64,000 nucleotides of DNA from Malurus cyaneus samueli (Eukaryota > Chordata > Aves > Passeriformes > Maluridae): NCBI GenBank assembly GCA_009741485.1, contig CM019230.1, positions 10,020,010 through 10,084,009 on the forward strand. The letters run 5' to 3'. The notes beneath the pieces were generated by a model. That model saw only the letters and a program-made list of their open reading frames with translations. It was not told the origin of the DNA and made no database searches. The translations under genes and the position numbers were made by a program. Positions within the stretch are counted from its first letter, which is position 1. Each line of letters opens with the position of its first letter. Of the stretch, positions 1 through 12,340 are shown piece by piece.

Positions 1-3000
1 TCTTTGGTATCTCCCACTAAATTCTCACCAGCCTACCCAGTATCCTGTTAGAATATTTAATCCCCTTCCTCTGGAAACCGAGCCTTGTTGGTCAAAAGAT
101 AAAGAACCGGAATAAGTAGCTGGGTAGTTAAAAGATCCCGGTGGATTTGGAGTCTCGGGATCTGTTGGGCAGCATTGGTTGCTGACTGCATGGAGGCCAC
201 TGAAGTCTTTCATGGTATTTTGCTGTTCACTGAAAAATGTGTACAGGTCATTGACATTCCAAATCTTATGTTTAATCTCTTTTCCCACTGGAATCCTTCC
301 TAAAGGCCTTTGCTGTGCAGTGCTTTGTCCTTCTTCTTAAGGTATTTGGAAGACATGAGAGACCACATGAGAGAGATTTCTGATGTTTTAAAAACACTCT
401 CTGGACCCTGCAGATTATAGCCTTAAAATTTCCTTCCTGGAGCAAATTTCTTCTCTTTTAGCATTCAATGAATACTCAGGTTGCTTTTCTGGGGACACAG
501 GGAAATGTAGATATGTGCTCCAGATTAGACGTTGATACAATGCAAACACACTACAGAGGAAATCCTGGCAGGGTCAGGTTCCCTCCTCAGATTGTATCTT
601 TGCAGTGGGTTACTCAGTGCAGTAACTCAATCTTATTTGAGTCCCCTTCAAACCAGGGTGATGCTATTTCCCACAGCATTAAAAAGCTGAAGCTAATTAC
701 ATTTTTATTTCATTAAGTATCCTGAATGTTGCCCATGTATTTCAGGGAATGGCATAACCTGATTTATAAACATATCACCACGTGAGCAGTGTCCATGAAA
801 GCAATTTTATAAACATTCTTTTGTTGCTTCCAGCTTTCTGCCTATTTGCAGCAGGGCTTGGTGGAAAGATCCTTGGTGGGGTGAACCTTGGTGTTTCTTT
901 CCTCCAGGAAGCCAAGCAGTCCTGGACATCTGTCTCCTGGACAATCGGTCTCTTCGGGTAGCCTTGAGACCAACAATCCAGGAGAGGCTGGAAGTGCAGC
1001 CTGTCTGGAGAGTGTCTGCCAGGGAGGGGGGAAAAGAGCTCAGAAAGGGATCATTTCACAGCCAGATGTTGTCCTGTGGGATATGGACAGAGGAAGTGCA
1101 GCAGCCTCCACATTACTGATGGGCAGGGATAATGTGTAGGGGTGGGAAGAGGAGAGAGCAGGGAGCTCCTCAAAATGAAGCTGTGATTCTCACACCATCT
1201 CTTGACGGTGAGAAGGATTAACACTGTGATTCTGGGATGAGATTTTTGAAAAAAAACACCCAGTATTGCAAGAGTGAAGATAGAAGTCTGAGATGAGCTC
1301 ATACAAGTGTAGTAATTTTGCCGTTTTCCTCTACTCTTCAGCTCCTGGAGTCTTGCCTTTAGCTGAAAGCACTGATTTTCTTGGTTTTATTGAATATGTT
1401 TTTAGCACAATGGTGGGTAGGGCCAGCTGATACCACCATCCATCCTAAAGCCCATTGTTACCATGATCCATCCTAAGACTAAAGCAAGTTGAACCAGCTA
1501 ATAACTTACATACCTGTTGGAGCTCCCTGTTTAGGAGTTTTTATAGCCTCTTTTACAGGCAGAATCTGATCACTTTGTGCTCTCAGTTTTGGTCCCGCTG
1601 CCCTAAACACTGTGAGTTTTAGAGTTGGTGCTTGTGTTCTGGGGGGATTTGGGCAGATCCCATCACACCCCTTGCCTTGGGACAGGGTGCTGGTGAGGGG
1701 CATCTGTCTTCCTCCTCCTCATGACAAGGATCCAGGTGCTGGGAGCTGGGATTGCTCCACAGCTACCCTCAGCATTGCAGTCATTAGCAGTCAAATCTAC
1801 CCCTCTACTAGAAGCAGGACCAAATGTAATAAAATAAATATTATTTCCTTTCTCTTTCCCAAGCATTTCCTTACAAAAAATCATCACCTTTAAAAAAGGA
1901 ATTAAAAAACCAAATCAGCTGTGTCTCCAAGCAAAGTTGGTATTTTTCTTTCTTTTAATCTACAAGAAAAATGTCCTTATCTAGCCCACCAGCTCAGCCT
2001 CCCATCCATGACAGCCCCTTCTCTCTCCCAAACAGGCAACAGATTTCAATTTAGCTTTGAGCAAGGGAGGCTCAATTGGGTTATTAAATTTCACACACTA
2101 ATTGACACTCCTGCCGTAAAATACAACTTGCACAAACACAATTTATACTAATAACACAGGGAGGAGAAGCTTTCTGCTTCCAGTGCCCCTCTCCTTCCCC
2201 TCTCCCTCTGCTCCCATGGGAACCCAGCTTAATTGCCCCTCCAGCACAGGGAGGTGAGCAGGGCTGGGAGGTTAAAGAGAAATAAATACTGAAATGCTGA
2301 TGGGATGTTTCCTGTTTCAGCAGTGAGGGCTGTGCTGGTTTTGGAGCTCACTCCCCTTCCCAAGGCCTCTCCCAGACTTTGACTTCTCCATCTGTAATGG
2401 TGACAGAAGAACCTCAGCTGAATGTCCTGGCACAAGTTCACTGAGGATGTGCTACAGGGAGGCTTCTGCAGCCTGATAGGAGATTTTCATTGCCTGTGAC
2501 AGACAGGCTGGCAGCTGCCTGTCACCCTGTGGGTGCTCATCCTCCACCTCCTGCTGCTGGTGAGGAAAACCCCATGGCAAAAGCATTCATGCCTGGGGAT
2601 CTTTGCTGCTCCATTGCAGAGCTTTGGACACAAAGCTCGCAGCATGTTTTTCATCCAGTTTCCCTCCTGGACAGCAGACTGGACAGACATAATGTGACAA
2701 AGTGCTGGTTGTCCTCTGTCCAGGTGGGTGACAACACCAAAAGATGGGGCAGACACTGACAAGGAGCAGCTTGGCTGCTTCCTCAAAACTTCTTTTTCCC
2801 AAAAAGTTAAAGCATAGCCACTTTTCCTCTAGAAAATGCTTTTTAATTAATTCATGACAGAATCTGAGCAGTGTCTAGCAGTCTAGTCAGTTCTGTTAGT
2901 TAACTGTTACTTTCCCCAATGATCTAAAATAGACCCTTTTTTTAAGTAATAGAGAAATAATTTTAAAATTTTAATTTTTCTAAATATGTGCACATATTTT

Positions 3001-3394
3001 ATGTTCGTTTTATGTGCAAATGTTCTTGCATTTTAAATTCCACTCCCCAAGGCCTGGGTCCTGATGGGCAACAAGGAATGGAGCTGGCACCCTTAGGAAG
3101 GGGATATTGTCATAGTAAGGCCATATTCCAGCAGGAGATGGGGCTGCACAGCTGGTACTGGAGAGCTGTTGGAGATGCATCTTGGTGCTGTAGCGTGAGA
3201 GCTTTGCCTAAGTCATTGAATCCTCCTGAAGAGGATTCCTGACTTGCAGAGCCGTGGTCTAATTTTAGCTGTGTCTGAGTCACAATGCCAGAATTCCAAA
3301 TTGGTTACAGAGGTGGTGACTAGTAAAAATTTGAGTCACTTATGCATTTTTCTTCTGCATGCTTTTTTCATGCAAAGGTCTTTCTCAATAGCAT
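1..3394. other. Unique non-coding sequence, no gene recognised
   Basis: I see no repeat family, RNA gene or convincing exon here. Open frames are short and lie on both strands. The most protein-like one is on the minus strand at 25-288 (87 codons, rich in S, P, N, Q and aromatic residues), but its upstream side on the minus strand lacks a clear pyrimidine tract plus AG, so an exon call is not supported. The part around 2820-3050 is AT-rich with short A and T runs. Confidence 0.5.
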
Positions 3395-3765
3395 AGACTC
3401 ATGGAATCACAGGATGGTTTGGGTTGGAAGGAACCTTAAAGCCCAATGAGTTCCATCCCTGCCATGGGCAGGAACACCTTCTACTATCCCAGGCTGCTCC
3501 CAGCCCCAGTGTCCAGCCTGGCTTTGGACACTTCCAGGGATCCAGGGGCAGCCAAAGCTGCTCTGGGCACCCTGTGCCAAGGCCATCGACCCTGTGCCCC
3601 TCACAGGGAAGATTTTCTTCCTCACATCTAATCTGAACTTACTTTCTGTCAGTTTGGAGCCATTGCCCTTTGTCCTGTCACTAGAGTCCCTGATGCAGAG
3701 TCCCTTTACAGCTTCCTTGTAGTTCTCTTGAAATATTGGAAAGTGCTGGGAGGTCTCCACACAAC
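3395..3765 (-). mobile_element. CR1 LINE fragment (3' end)
   Basis: On the plus strand this begins with a reverse-complemented CR1 3' end: ATGGAATCACAGGATGG, then GTTTGGGTTGGAAGGAACC. It runs on through the CR1 blocks CCATGGGCAGGAACACCTTC, GGACACTTCCAGGGATCCAG and CTGCTCTGGGCACCCTGTGC. The far end, with CCATTGCCCTTTGTCCTGTC and GGGAGGTCTCC, matches more upstream CR1 sequence. CR1 is a non-LTR retrotransposon whose copies are usually 5'-truncated, as here, leaving about 370 bp with no reverse transcriptase. The minus-strand open frame across it is a by-product. The insertion is moderately diverged and not mobile. Confidence 0.93.
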
Positions 3766-4900
3766 TAATATCTGCCAGGGAAGGCATAGGCATAACTCCA
3801 TACCTTTCATGCCTTCTTACTCCTGATGTTTAAAGAAGATAAATCAGGAATTTATGGGGTATAACAAACTCAAAACCCAGGTGGGCACTGGGTCCTGCCT
3901 GGCCTGGATAAGGCCGCACTTTGGGAGGGAATGACAGACTCATCTGGATTTCACCTCTTTTGTCTGCTCTGGGAGAAGCGAAGGCTCTGCCCCTGCTGCC
4001 TTGACCACTCATTAATGCAGAGCATGAGTTTCATTGCACTGATTGCTCAATTCTGTTATTAACTAGACATAAATCTCCACATTAGTCACTCTCAGTGTTT
4101 GGGTCACAACCCCTGGGAGAGGTCAGCAGTGGATACCCAGCCTAGGTCATAGCCCCCAAACCATTACCTGTCCCATTAGTTGGGGCTGCAGAGGTGGGCT
4201 GGGGGCAAATGCTGAGAGTGGCTGCCCCTTTTACAACCATTTTCAGCTTTTCCTTGCACATTACCCTGCTGGAGCCTTTTGGATTTTCCCATTCATTACT
4301 GGGATCCTGAGAGTCTGCCCTTGCAGACCTGATCAGAGTTTCAGGGGTGGATACACAGAAATTAGTCTGCCCACCTTCATCAAAATCATGCCTCCCACTC
4401 TCATGGCCACCCCGCAATGTCCCAGAAAAAAATGGGAATTCATATAAACACAGAGAGATAACAGATGTCTGCCACCAGCCTCTTTCTTCCTCCTGCTTTT
4501 CCTACCACTTTCCTTCATCCCTGTTGTTTTTTCCCTTTCTTTTGCTGTCAACTCAGCCCTGGAGCAAGCTATATGATGTTCCCCACAGATTTTGTCAACA
4601 GAGCAATCAGCAAACAGCTCTTGAACTTCATGCACTGCTCATATTCCCTCTCCAGCCATGGGCTGAAGAACCCCCAGCTCCCTGCACAGCCCAGCTCCCA
4701 ATTCCAGTCCCCACGAGCTCGTGCCCTGTTCATTCCCAACATTGCTGTGTGCTTCCCAACCATATGTACCATTTCCAGGTGGATGATGGACCACAGGGGA
4801 AAATATTCAGGAAAGGGGGGAAATATTCAGGGCTAGAAGAGACCTGTTTCCTGCTGCATTGGCTCTGAATTTCTCTCAGCAGGTGGCTCCTGGTGTGCTG
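3766..4900. other. Unique non-coding sequence
   Basis: No gene or repeat family is recognised. The part at about 4470-4550 is pyrimidine-rich (runs of TTCCTCC, TTTTCCT, TTTCTTTT). This explains the long serine, proline and phenylalanine-rich open frames on the plus strand, which are not taken as coding. Confidence 0.5.
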
Positions 4901-5062
4901 TGTCACTGGCAGTGCCATCAGCCATCCTGGAGTTCAGCAGGGATGTGGGCAGTGTCACTGGCAGTGCCATCAGCCATCCTGGAGTTCAGCAGGGATGTGG
5001 GCAGTGTCACTGGCAGTGCCATCAGCCATCCTGGAGTTGTGGGCAGTGTCACTGGCAGTGCT
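4901..5062 (+). repeat. 52-bp minisatellite, about 3.2 copies
   Basis: A 52-bp unit beginning TGTCACTGGCAGTGCCATCA starts at 4901, 4953 and 5005. A partial fourth unit starts at 5047, after a unit that has lost 10 bp between CTGGAGTT and TGTGGGCAG. The complete units look identical, so the array is young or recently homogenised. Because 52 is not a multiple of three, each unit shifts the reading frame, which argues against a coding repeat. Copy number is likely to vary between individuals; that is an inference from unit identity. Confidence 0.95.
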
Positions 5063-8000
5063 GAGTCCCGGTGGGGCCGGAGTGCCCTCAGCACGGCTGC
5101 TTCCACTCGGCACAAAGTTCTACCCCGCACCAAATCCACTTTATCTTGGCAACTTTTTTGTCACCCAGTGGGGGAGGAAGGGCAGGGAGACCAGATGGCA
5201 TCCGTCCAAAATAGGCAAGCATTTAATTTCTGTCTTTATGGGCCCTTTGTCAAGCAGAACTGCAGGTGGTAACTCTACAAACAGTAATTAACCACAAGCT
5301 GTGGGCAGTGTTAAAGTGCTTGCCTCGGAACTTGCTGGTACACAGGAAATCTGAGATGCTGCTAATAGGTTTTCAGCAGCTTATTCCATTTCTGGCCCCA
5401 ATCTATTTGATATGGCGCTCAGATAATGCTGCTGATTATTCTCCTGAGCACTCACTGCACCCTTCTTGTTGTGTGTTGTGACCGCAAGTACAAACAAACT
5501 GAGGTGGCACAGAGCTGGAGAAATCCACACCCTGCCCGTCAGCAGGGGCTGGTGTCAGCCAGAACTGCAGCTATGCAGCAGCATCATTAATTTCCTAAAA
5601 TGCAAGGCAAGCTGACAGTCCTAATTAAGATGGGGAGTGACAGTCTGGAGGGTCCTGACCTGCCCACTCCATTTTCTCAGGGCTTGTAAAACATGGAGAG
5701 ATCACCCCTCCTGCCTTCCAGGTGGCCAGATGGGAAAGGACAGGGCTCCCCAGGATCAATAGCTCATCCCAGCCATGCCCTGCAGCGGATGCTCCAGGGA
5801 AGCAGGAGAGAGACAGGACTGGGTGATTACAGCAATAGCATCCTCCCTCCCTGCTCCATCTACAGGAAATTTTCCTCCTTCCACCCCAAGGGTGAAATTT
5901 TGATTTGTGTCCCAAAGCAAGAGTATCCAGCACCAAGAGGCTGTTGAATCATCCTCTTTGGCTCTGGCTGCTCCAGTTTCCCCTCTAAAGGACCATCTGG
6001 TTTGTTTCCTGGTGTTTTGGACATACCTTGTAGCAGTGAGTACCACAGAGAAAATATTTCCTGGGAAAATCTCTGACTAACAGTTCACTCTTCAAATTCA
6101 GGCTCTTGACCTGGATGTGCCTGTGCTGGGATGAGCTCTGGAGAGTTACACCAGAGTGTGGGACATCTTGGCCAGATCCCCCTGTCCACAGGCACAGTTT
6201 GCTAGTGTCAGAGGTGGATCTGAACTGATTCCCTGGCCTTGCCCAAACCTCTTGTGTCTCTCACCCTCCTGCCTGATTCTGCCTTACTAAAACTGCCCAG
6301 CACATCGTGACCAGGAGCTCACAACTGACTCCTTTGGGCACAGGATCAATCCCAGGAGTGGGTTCCTCTGTGTTTCTTTTTGACAGTCAGATATGTTGTC
6401 TGTGTTTTTCTTGTTTCACACTTCCCTTTTAAATACTTTTGTTAAGGTGGCATTTTAAGGGATCACCCTCTGGAGCTGACAGACAGACAGGTCTTCACTG
6501 TGTCTGCTTAGCACTCTATCTTTTCTGCAAACAGCCTCACTCTCTATCATGTGAGCCAAGGATTAAATGCACAGAAAGAAACAGTTCACTGTGACTTGGC
6601 CTGTGAGATCTTTTGAAAGTGAAGTTATGGCTGTTAAATGTTAACACCATATGTCTGTCTTTATGGCATCTTTGCAATACAGTGATGACATGGCTCTATT
6701 ATGAGCCACTAGCATAGAAGCTCCCAAGCCCACAGTATTGTAACGGCATTTAATCTCCTTTCCAAGTGCCTGAGATTTTCACATAGGCTTTGTGCTCAGC
6801 TTTTCTCTGGGATTGCTGAGAGCTCACACCAAGGCAAAGACATTTTACAGAGAAAAGATGAATTCATCAAACCACCCCCAGCTGTGCCAGGCCTGGGAAA
6901 CCTCACTCTTACCCTGGACAATCACAGTGCAACGCCCCCCTCGCTGCTGCCACGTTACCTGTCCTTCTCCAGCCTCAAGGACACTGCAAAGTTACTGATC
7001 AGCCTGTAAATCAGCTGTGGCAATAAAACACTGGCATCCAGAGCAATAGCTTTTGTACTAATGTACTACTTTGCAGTTGCTGTGCAAATCCAACATATTA
7101 ATGACACAAATTCATTACAATAAATGAAGACACCTACTGGCTGGGGGCCGGAGGTGACTAAAGACCAAAGAAAAAATAGAAAAATAGAGTTGCTTTTGCT
7201 CCTGCCAGTTGGCAAGTTGGTGATGTGAAATTGGATGTGTTGGGTATGCAGTGCTTTTGATGAAGGATTGGAAGAAGTGACTGTTAAATGTAACAGTAAT
7301 AGTGTCAGGGATTTGGGGAGTGAAAGGGGAGGCTGCTTCCTGTGTGAGCAGTGAGAGGAGGTGATTTCCAGGGGAGATTAAGGAGATAGATGTCTTCATC
7401 AATGGAGCGATGGATTATGTGAACCAACTCACAATTTTCAGGTAAGAAAAGGTGTTCACTAACATGCAAGATTCATTGCAACCTGGACTTCAACAATTTA
7501 CTGATTTTACTATTGCTCCCTCTGTCTTTCTGCTTTTGGATCCATCTCTCTCCATGTACAGATCCAGCTGTAACCCCATGTGCTGCTCCTTCTATTGGTG
7601 GTCTATTGATCTAAGTATTGACAGTGGATACAGAAATCATTGGAAGCCTCAGATACTTTATTGCGAGAGATTTGAAAATCTTTATTTTAGCAGAGGAAAT
7701 GTGGTGCAATATGTACCACATCAAAGACAAGAGGACTGTATAATTTAGTAAAAAGAGCAAATATCTTCTAATTAAAATTGGAGCTATTCAAAAGAGAAAT
7801 AAGGCATAAATGTTTAAGGATGAGGAAAATTAACTTTTGGAACAAGAAATCAAGTGAACTGATGGATTCTGTTGTGTGCAAACAAAATCTTCATAATTCT
7901 GCAAGTGAAATTATAATCAGATACATATTACTGGGTTAAAAGCTGAAATAACTTTATATTTATGACCCTTGTTCTACCAGAGTCTAATCAGCTGAAAAAA

Positions 8001-8389
8001 CTCCCTGGATATGAGCTTTGCAGTCATGAATGTAGACTGGTGATCCAGCCTGCACATCCTTCCATCACCAGCATCAACCCCAGTCATATCCTGGAAACTG
8101 AGCAACACTGTAGGACAGACTCTGGTTTGGAAATTCATAATTTGGACTTGGGGCTGGATGAAATGTTTCTGCTGCTTCTCCCTTCTTCCTCTCTGGAACT
8201 GCTGGACAAGGAGGAGGCAGTGTCAGGATAGGAGGCACTCAGCTACCTGTGTTGCTTCAGCTAGGAAATCAATTCATGCCAACAAGGGAGAGGAAAATGA
8301 AATTAAGGCTTAAAGAGGAACATAAGCCAGCATTTTCAGGAGTAACTACTTCTGAACAACATTTGGCCTCCCCAATTTCCTGATGTGAA
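5063..8389. other. Unique non-coding sequence
   Basis: No gene or recognisable repeat. The stretch 5265-5630 differs from its surroundings: it has AT-rich homeodomain-like cores (GTAATTAACC, CATTAATTTCC, TAATTAAG) and keeps several CpGs (CTCGG, GGCGC, ACCGC, CCCGT). That is typical of constrained regulatory DNA but not proof. From about 5950 to 6790 even chance open frames are scarce. Confidence 0.45.
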
Positions 8390-8700
8390 GCTGTGGCCAG
8401 GTGGGGGTAGGTCTTTTCTCCCAAGTAACAACTGACAGGACAAAAGGGAATAGCCTCAAGTTATGTATAGGAAAGTCTAATTGAAAATCTAAACAGGAAA
8501 ATTTCTTCATTAAAAAGGTTGTCAAGCATTGACACGGTTTGCTCAGGGCAGTGGTGGAGTCACCATGGCTTGGAGGTGTTTAAAAGCTGTGCAGATGTGG
8601 CACGTGGGACATGGGTTAGTGGTAAACCTGGCAGAGCTGGGCTAATGGTTGGACTCAAACTCAGGGGACTTTCCCAACCTAAATTAATGTGATTCTATGT
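8390..8700 (+). mobile_element. CR1 LINE fragment (3' end)
   Basis: This matches the older CR1 group in sense orientation. It contains CTTTTCTCCCAAGTAACAAC, GACAGGACAAAAGGGAATAG, AATTTCTTCATTAAAAAGG, TTGTCAAGCATTG, GTGGTGGAGTCACCATGG and TTGGAGGTGTTTAAAAG. It ends with TTTCCCAACCTAAATTAATG and a single GTGATTCTATG. The copy is 5'-truncated, more diverged than the 15 kb and 44 kb copies, and has no coding capacity. Confidence 0.92.
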
Positions 8701-9215
8701 GCACAAAATGACTGTTCTGGGTGTTGCATGTACCTGCTTGGTGAGACAGCACCAAGTTCAGTTCCTCAACTTCTGATTTGGAATTGTGCTGTATCAATGG
8801 ATGAATGAGGTTTGGGAGATTACCAAACCTGTCCTCAGCCCACCTCCTCCCTCTGCACCAGCAGCTGCCTGAGCTTTGACCACACCAGCTGGGAGCTCTG
8901 AGCTCTCTCTGCCTTCACCACAGAGATGAAACAGGGTCCTCATGACAAAGTTACCTGTCTGTAGATAAAACCTGCCCTCCAGCACCTGTGACAGCAGCCA
9001 ATGGCACTGCAGGATGATGGATGATGGAACCACAAAAAGGAATTTGTCTGTAAGGACTGCAGGCAGCCCTGCCAAATCCTGGCACGTTTCAAAGTTCTTC
9101 TGCAACTGTGCAATTTTCAGTCTGACTCCATATAGGAGTCAAACTCCGTGCTTGTTTTTGTTAGGAAACACCTTTTTTTACCACTCCCCGATTGCAGATG
9201 CATTTTTCTTATCTG
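8701..9215. other. Unique non-coding sequence
   Basis: I recognise nothing here. The minus-strand open frame at 8794-9105 has low-complexity composition and no family resemblance. Confidence 0.5.
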
Positions 9216-9241
9216 TTTTTTTTTTTTTTTTTTTTTTTTTT
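9216..9241 (+). repeat. Poly(T) run, 26 bases
   Basis: An uninterrupted run of 26 T follows TTTTTCTTATCTG. No SINE or processed gene copy is recognised next to it on the minus strand, so it is called a simple homopolymer. Length may be affected by sequencing or assembly error. Confidence 0.95.
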
Positions 9242-12034
9242 CTGCCAAGGGGAACATAAATCAACGTCCCACACTAGGGCAGATGTTGAGCTGTTTCCTG
9301 ACACAGCTCTGCTGGGGCTCCCAAGCCCTCATTCATTTAAACACTGAAAGGCATGAGCAGTTGCAGGAGACAGAAAGTTTCTGTTCAGACCAAGGAGGCA
9401 GTTGAGGGCCTTCCCCACATGGAATGCCAGTGTGCATTCATGCTTCAGAGGGGCTCCAGGGTTTGCTACAAATATAGGGGCAAATTCAGCTCTAATGACG
9501 GCTGATTAAAGCTCCCAGCTAATGACTCGTTTAGCTGCAGAGCGTGTGCTCCAGGAGAAGTGCTGCACAGCTTTCTAAAGGCTGGAAAGCCCAGAGCCTC
9601 AGCCAGAGCTGCCAAGGGAGCGGATGTGCCAAGTGGAGCAGCGTAATGATATCAGTAACAGTAATTGTACAGCGGGGGAAGCAAACACTTAGCCCATACA
9701 ACTGCAAATCTGCTCCAGCCTTGTGAGACTGGATCCCTGTGCCTGTGCCTCCAGTGGGGGCTTGGCTGCGGCTCAGTGTACAAGTGGAGGATTTCTTAGG
9801 CTCCTGTGTTTGAGTTTACCTGTCCCTCCTCCCTCACTCCTCAGTTATTTATTGAAGGGATTCTTGGTTGTGGTGCAAATTGTCTAATTCTGCTGGAGGC
9901 AGTGAGGACCCATCACACAGGGAGCTGAGCATCTGTCCATCCCAGGTGTTTAGGAAATAAACTGCTCCTGTTCCTGGGATGGTGAGATCTGGAATGCTTT
10001 GTGGGATCGGGATGAGGCTGAGTGCCCTCCCTCTCCTGTGCAGAGTCTGCTCTGACCTGGGATCAAGCACTTAAAGGGCAATGCCAAACGCTGAGTTGAT
10101 TTGGTGAGGGAACAGCCTTTGCTGTACCCATCATTTCAGGGCCCCTCAGAAAACGTCACACGGATCTGGGAGGATGCTGAGGTGTCAGCCAGCATCCAGA
10201 ACTACAGGCTGGGCTCAGGCCAGGGATTTCCTGGAGGAGCGAGGTCCATGCTGACATTTCAGCTACATCTGGAGGATGTCAGCAAGCAAGCAGTGACTCA
10301 GCTTCGCATGGTGTTTTGGCTCCTTTTACAACTCAATTCACAATTATTTTACAAATAGTTTGTGCTGTGAGATGCAAGGCATCACTTGCACTGTTCAGGT
10401 GGTGCACTCCTGAACGAGCACCCTTTCCAGAACCCTGCCATGCTCAGGGTTCTGACTCCTTGTGTCAGGGCAAACAGAGCCCAGCCTGGCTGCTGGCAGC
10501 ATCCTCTCCAAAACTGGCACCATGGAGCACACAGGCAGCCATCCCAAAGGAAGAACTGCCTTGGCAGTGTGGGATTAGATGGGAGGAGCGATGTCTTAGG
10601 CACCATGTCATTATCTACAATTTCCAGGCCATCACAAATAGCACTTGGGGTCAGTTGTCCCCTATTATTGTGGAGTGGGGGATGGAGGGAGCTCATCGAA
10701 GAGCAGAGCTCAGAGAGGGGCTGACTCTATTAGCACACAAATTGCAGGATTTCAAAAGCTGTCTTGTGAAGGGCCCCTAAATACACTCAACTCTAACAAG
10801 GAAGTTAAAAATGCTAATCTAATTGTCACCCAGACATGTTTGTATTATGTGAGTTAGTCCACTCCTTCAGCCCCTTATTAGCCTAAAATGTGAACAGAAT
10901 AATCAGTTTTGACATTGTGTGTTGAGCTGAGTGCTGCTATTTCATTTCTCCCCTGTCCCCTACCTCTCCCTCCAAGCTTGACTGATGAGGCCTTTAATTC
11001 CATGCCTGATGCACTGGGATAAAAACATCACTAAAATAAAGAGCAGTGAAAGTGTCTGGTTATAGGAAAACTACCTAAACATCATTACCTGTTAAGATAA
11101 TTTGCTCCATTAGGTAATCCACCTCCATTCATGGCTCATTATTTTAAGAATAGCTCTTGATGTAGGGGCAAAGTATCCTTTATCTGTGCTACTAAGGTGA
11201 TGTATTCTTAAAAATATCTGGGGTGAAACAATGGAGAGAGTATGCAGTGATTTGGGAGTCCAGGGATGAAATTCTGTGCTGACAGTTTGCCTCTTTTCCC
11301 CCAAGAAACTGGGTAGTTTCAGAGCTGAAATATGTACTTTTGTAGTGCATTAATCCTTTATTGGAGAGTTTCAGCTTCCATCCTTGGCTCTGGGAGGCTG
11401 GCAGAGTTAGACAGCTAAAATTAGGAAAAGTATTTGCTTGAAAGCTCCTTGGTCAAGAAGGCGGATGTGGTACAGGCTGTGGGATGCTTGCTGAGGAAAA
11501 GGTTGGAAGTTCCAGGTGAGCAGAGCTTCGTTTTTGGCTGATCATTTGATTCTGTTATTTTTTGAGCACAAACTTAAAATATGAGTGCGAGCTGGTTTGG
11601 AAGAGGGGAAAACCCAGACAGGGGCAGGGTGGCTGCTGCTATCAACAGAGCCCTGGTGGTTGAACTTTACTAATGGCTGTTTTTTCCTTTCCAGAGGTTA
11701 TTGGAGGCTCCTCAATGAGGCTTCCATGCTTCCATTGGTACCTCTGTTCCAGAATAAAAGAAGCCTTCCCCTTGTGTAATGAGTGTTTACCCGGGGGTGC
11801 TGATACTGTCAGAGTCTGTCACTGCAGGATCAAAACCAGGACTGCACAGACCCTGATAAAGAGGCCAGATGTGCTACTTTAATTAATGCAATTTGCTAAA
11901 CACTGCAACAATTAAGTGCAATGCGATAGCACAGCAATCTTTGGGGCCAGGAAGCGCCATCCCCAAGGCATCCCCAGCTGTTCCAGCTTTCTTTTCCACT
12001 CTGCCATGTTCAGACATTTAGAAACTTAAAGGAT
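9242..12034. other. Unique non-coding sequence with enhancer-like patches
   Basis: No gene or repeat family. Two patches stand out by composition. At 9440-9730 there are AT-rich cores (TCTAATGACGG, CTAATGACTCG, GTAATGATATC, GTAATTGTACAG) and at least six CpGs. At 10590-10900 there are ATTATTGTGGAG, GCTAATCTAATTGTCACC and CCTTATTAGCC. Both patches resemble conserved developmental regulatory DNA, but this is a composition-based guess. Confidence 0.4.
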
Positions 12035-12340
12035 TTGCAGGGGAGCCACAGCAATAAGTACAGAAAGGAATGGAGGTGTGTACACAAACACAAAAGGAGG
12101 GTAAGGGATGTGCACCCATGGGTGGGTTGGCTGGGGATCTCTGAGTGCAGGGGACAGCACAGGCACAGCCCTACCCAAACAGAGCCCCACACAAACACAG
12201 CCCCTGGAGCACTGGAGACACAAACAAAGGTGTCTGCAGGAACTGGGACCATCGAATTCCCCAGACAGAACAAACACGTACACAGGGTGTTGCACAAACA
12301 TCCTGTAACACATTCCCAAACACATTTAATACCGTGAGGG
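12035..12340 (+). repeat. Degenerate ACAAACAC-rich patch
   Basis: Short ACACAAACA or CCAAACA words recur irregularly: near 12070, 12175, 12192, 12220, 12270, 12295 and 12315. Few Gs or Ts fall between the A/C words. The pattern looks like a decayed simple or minisatellite repeat rather than a named transposon. It causes several overlapping open frames rich in C, H, T and N on both strands; none is treated as a gene. Confidence 0.5.

Noticed and set aside
3407..3793. Minus-strand 128-codon open frame
   Set aside because: It lies almost wholly within the CR1 fragment at 3395-3765 and reads its non-coding 3' end.
4901..5062. CRISPR-like array
   Set aside because: The units are contiguous direct repeats without spacers in a vertebrate genome; it is a minisatellite.
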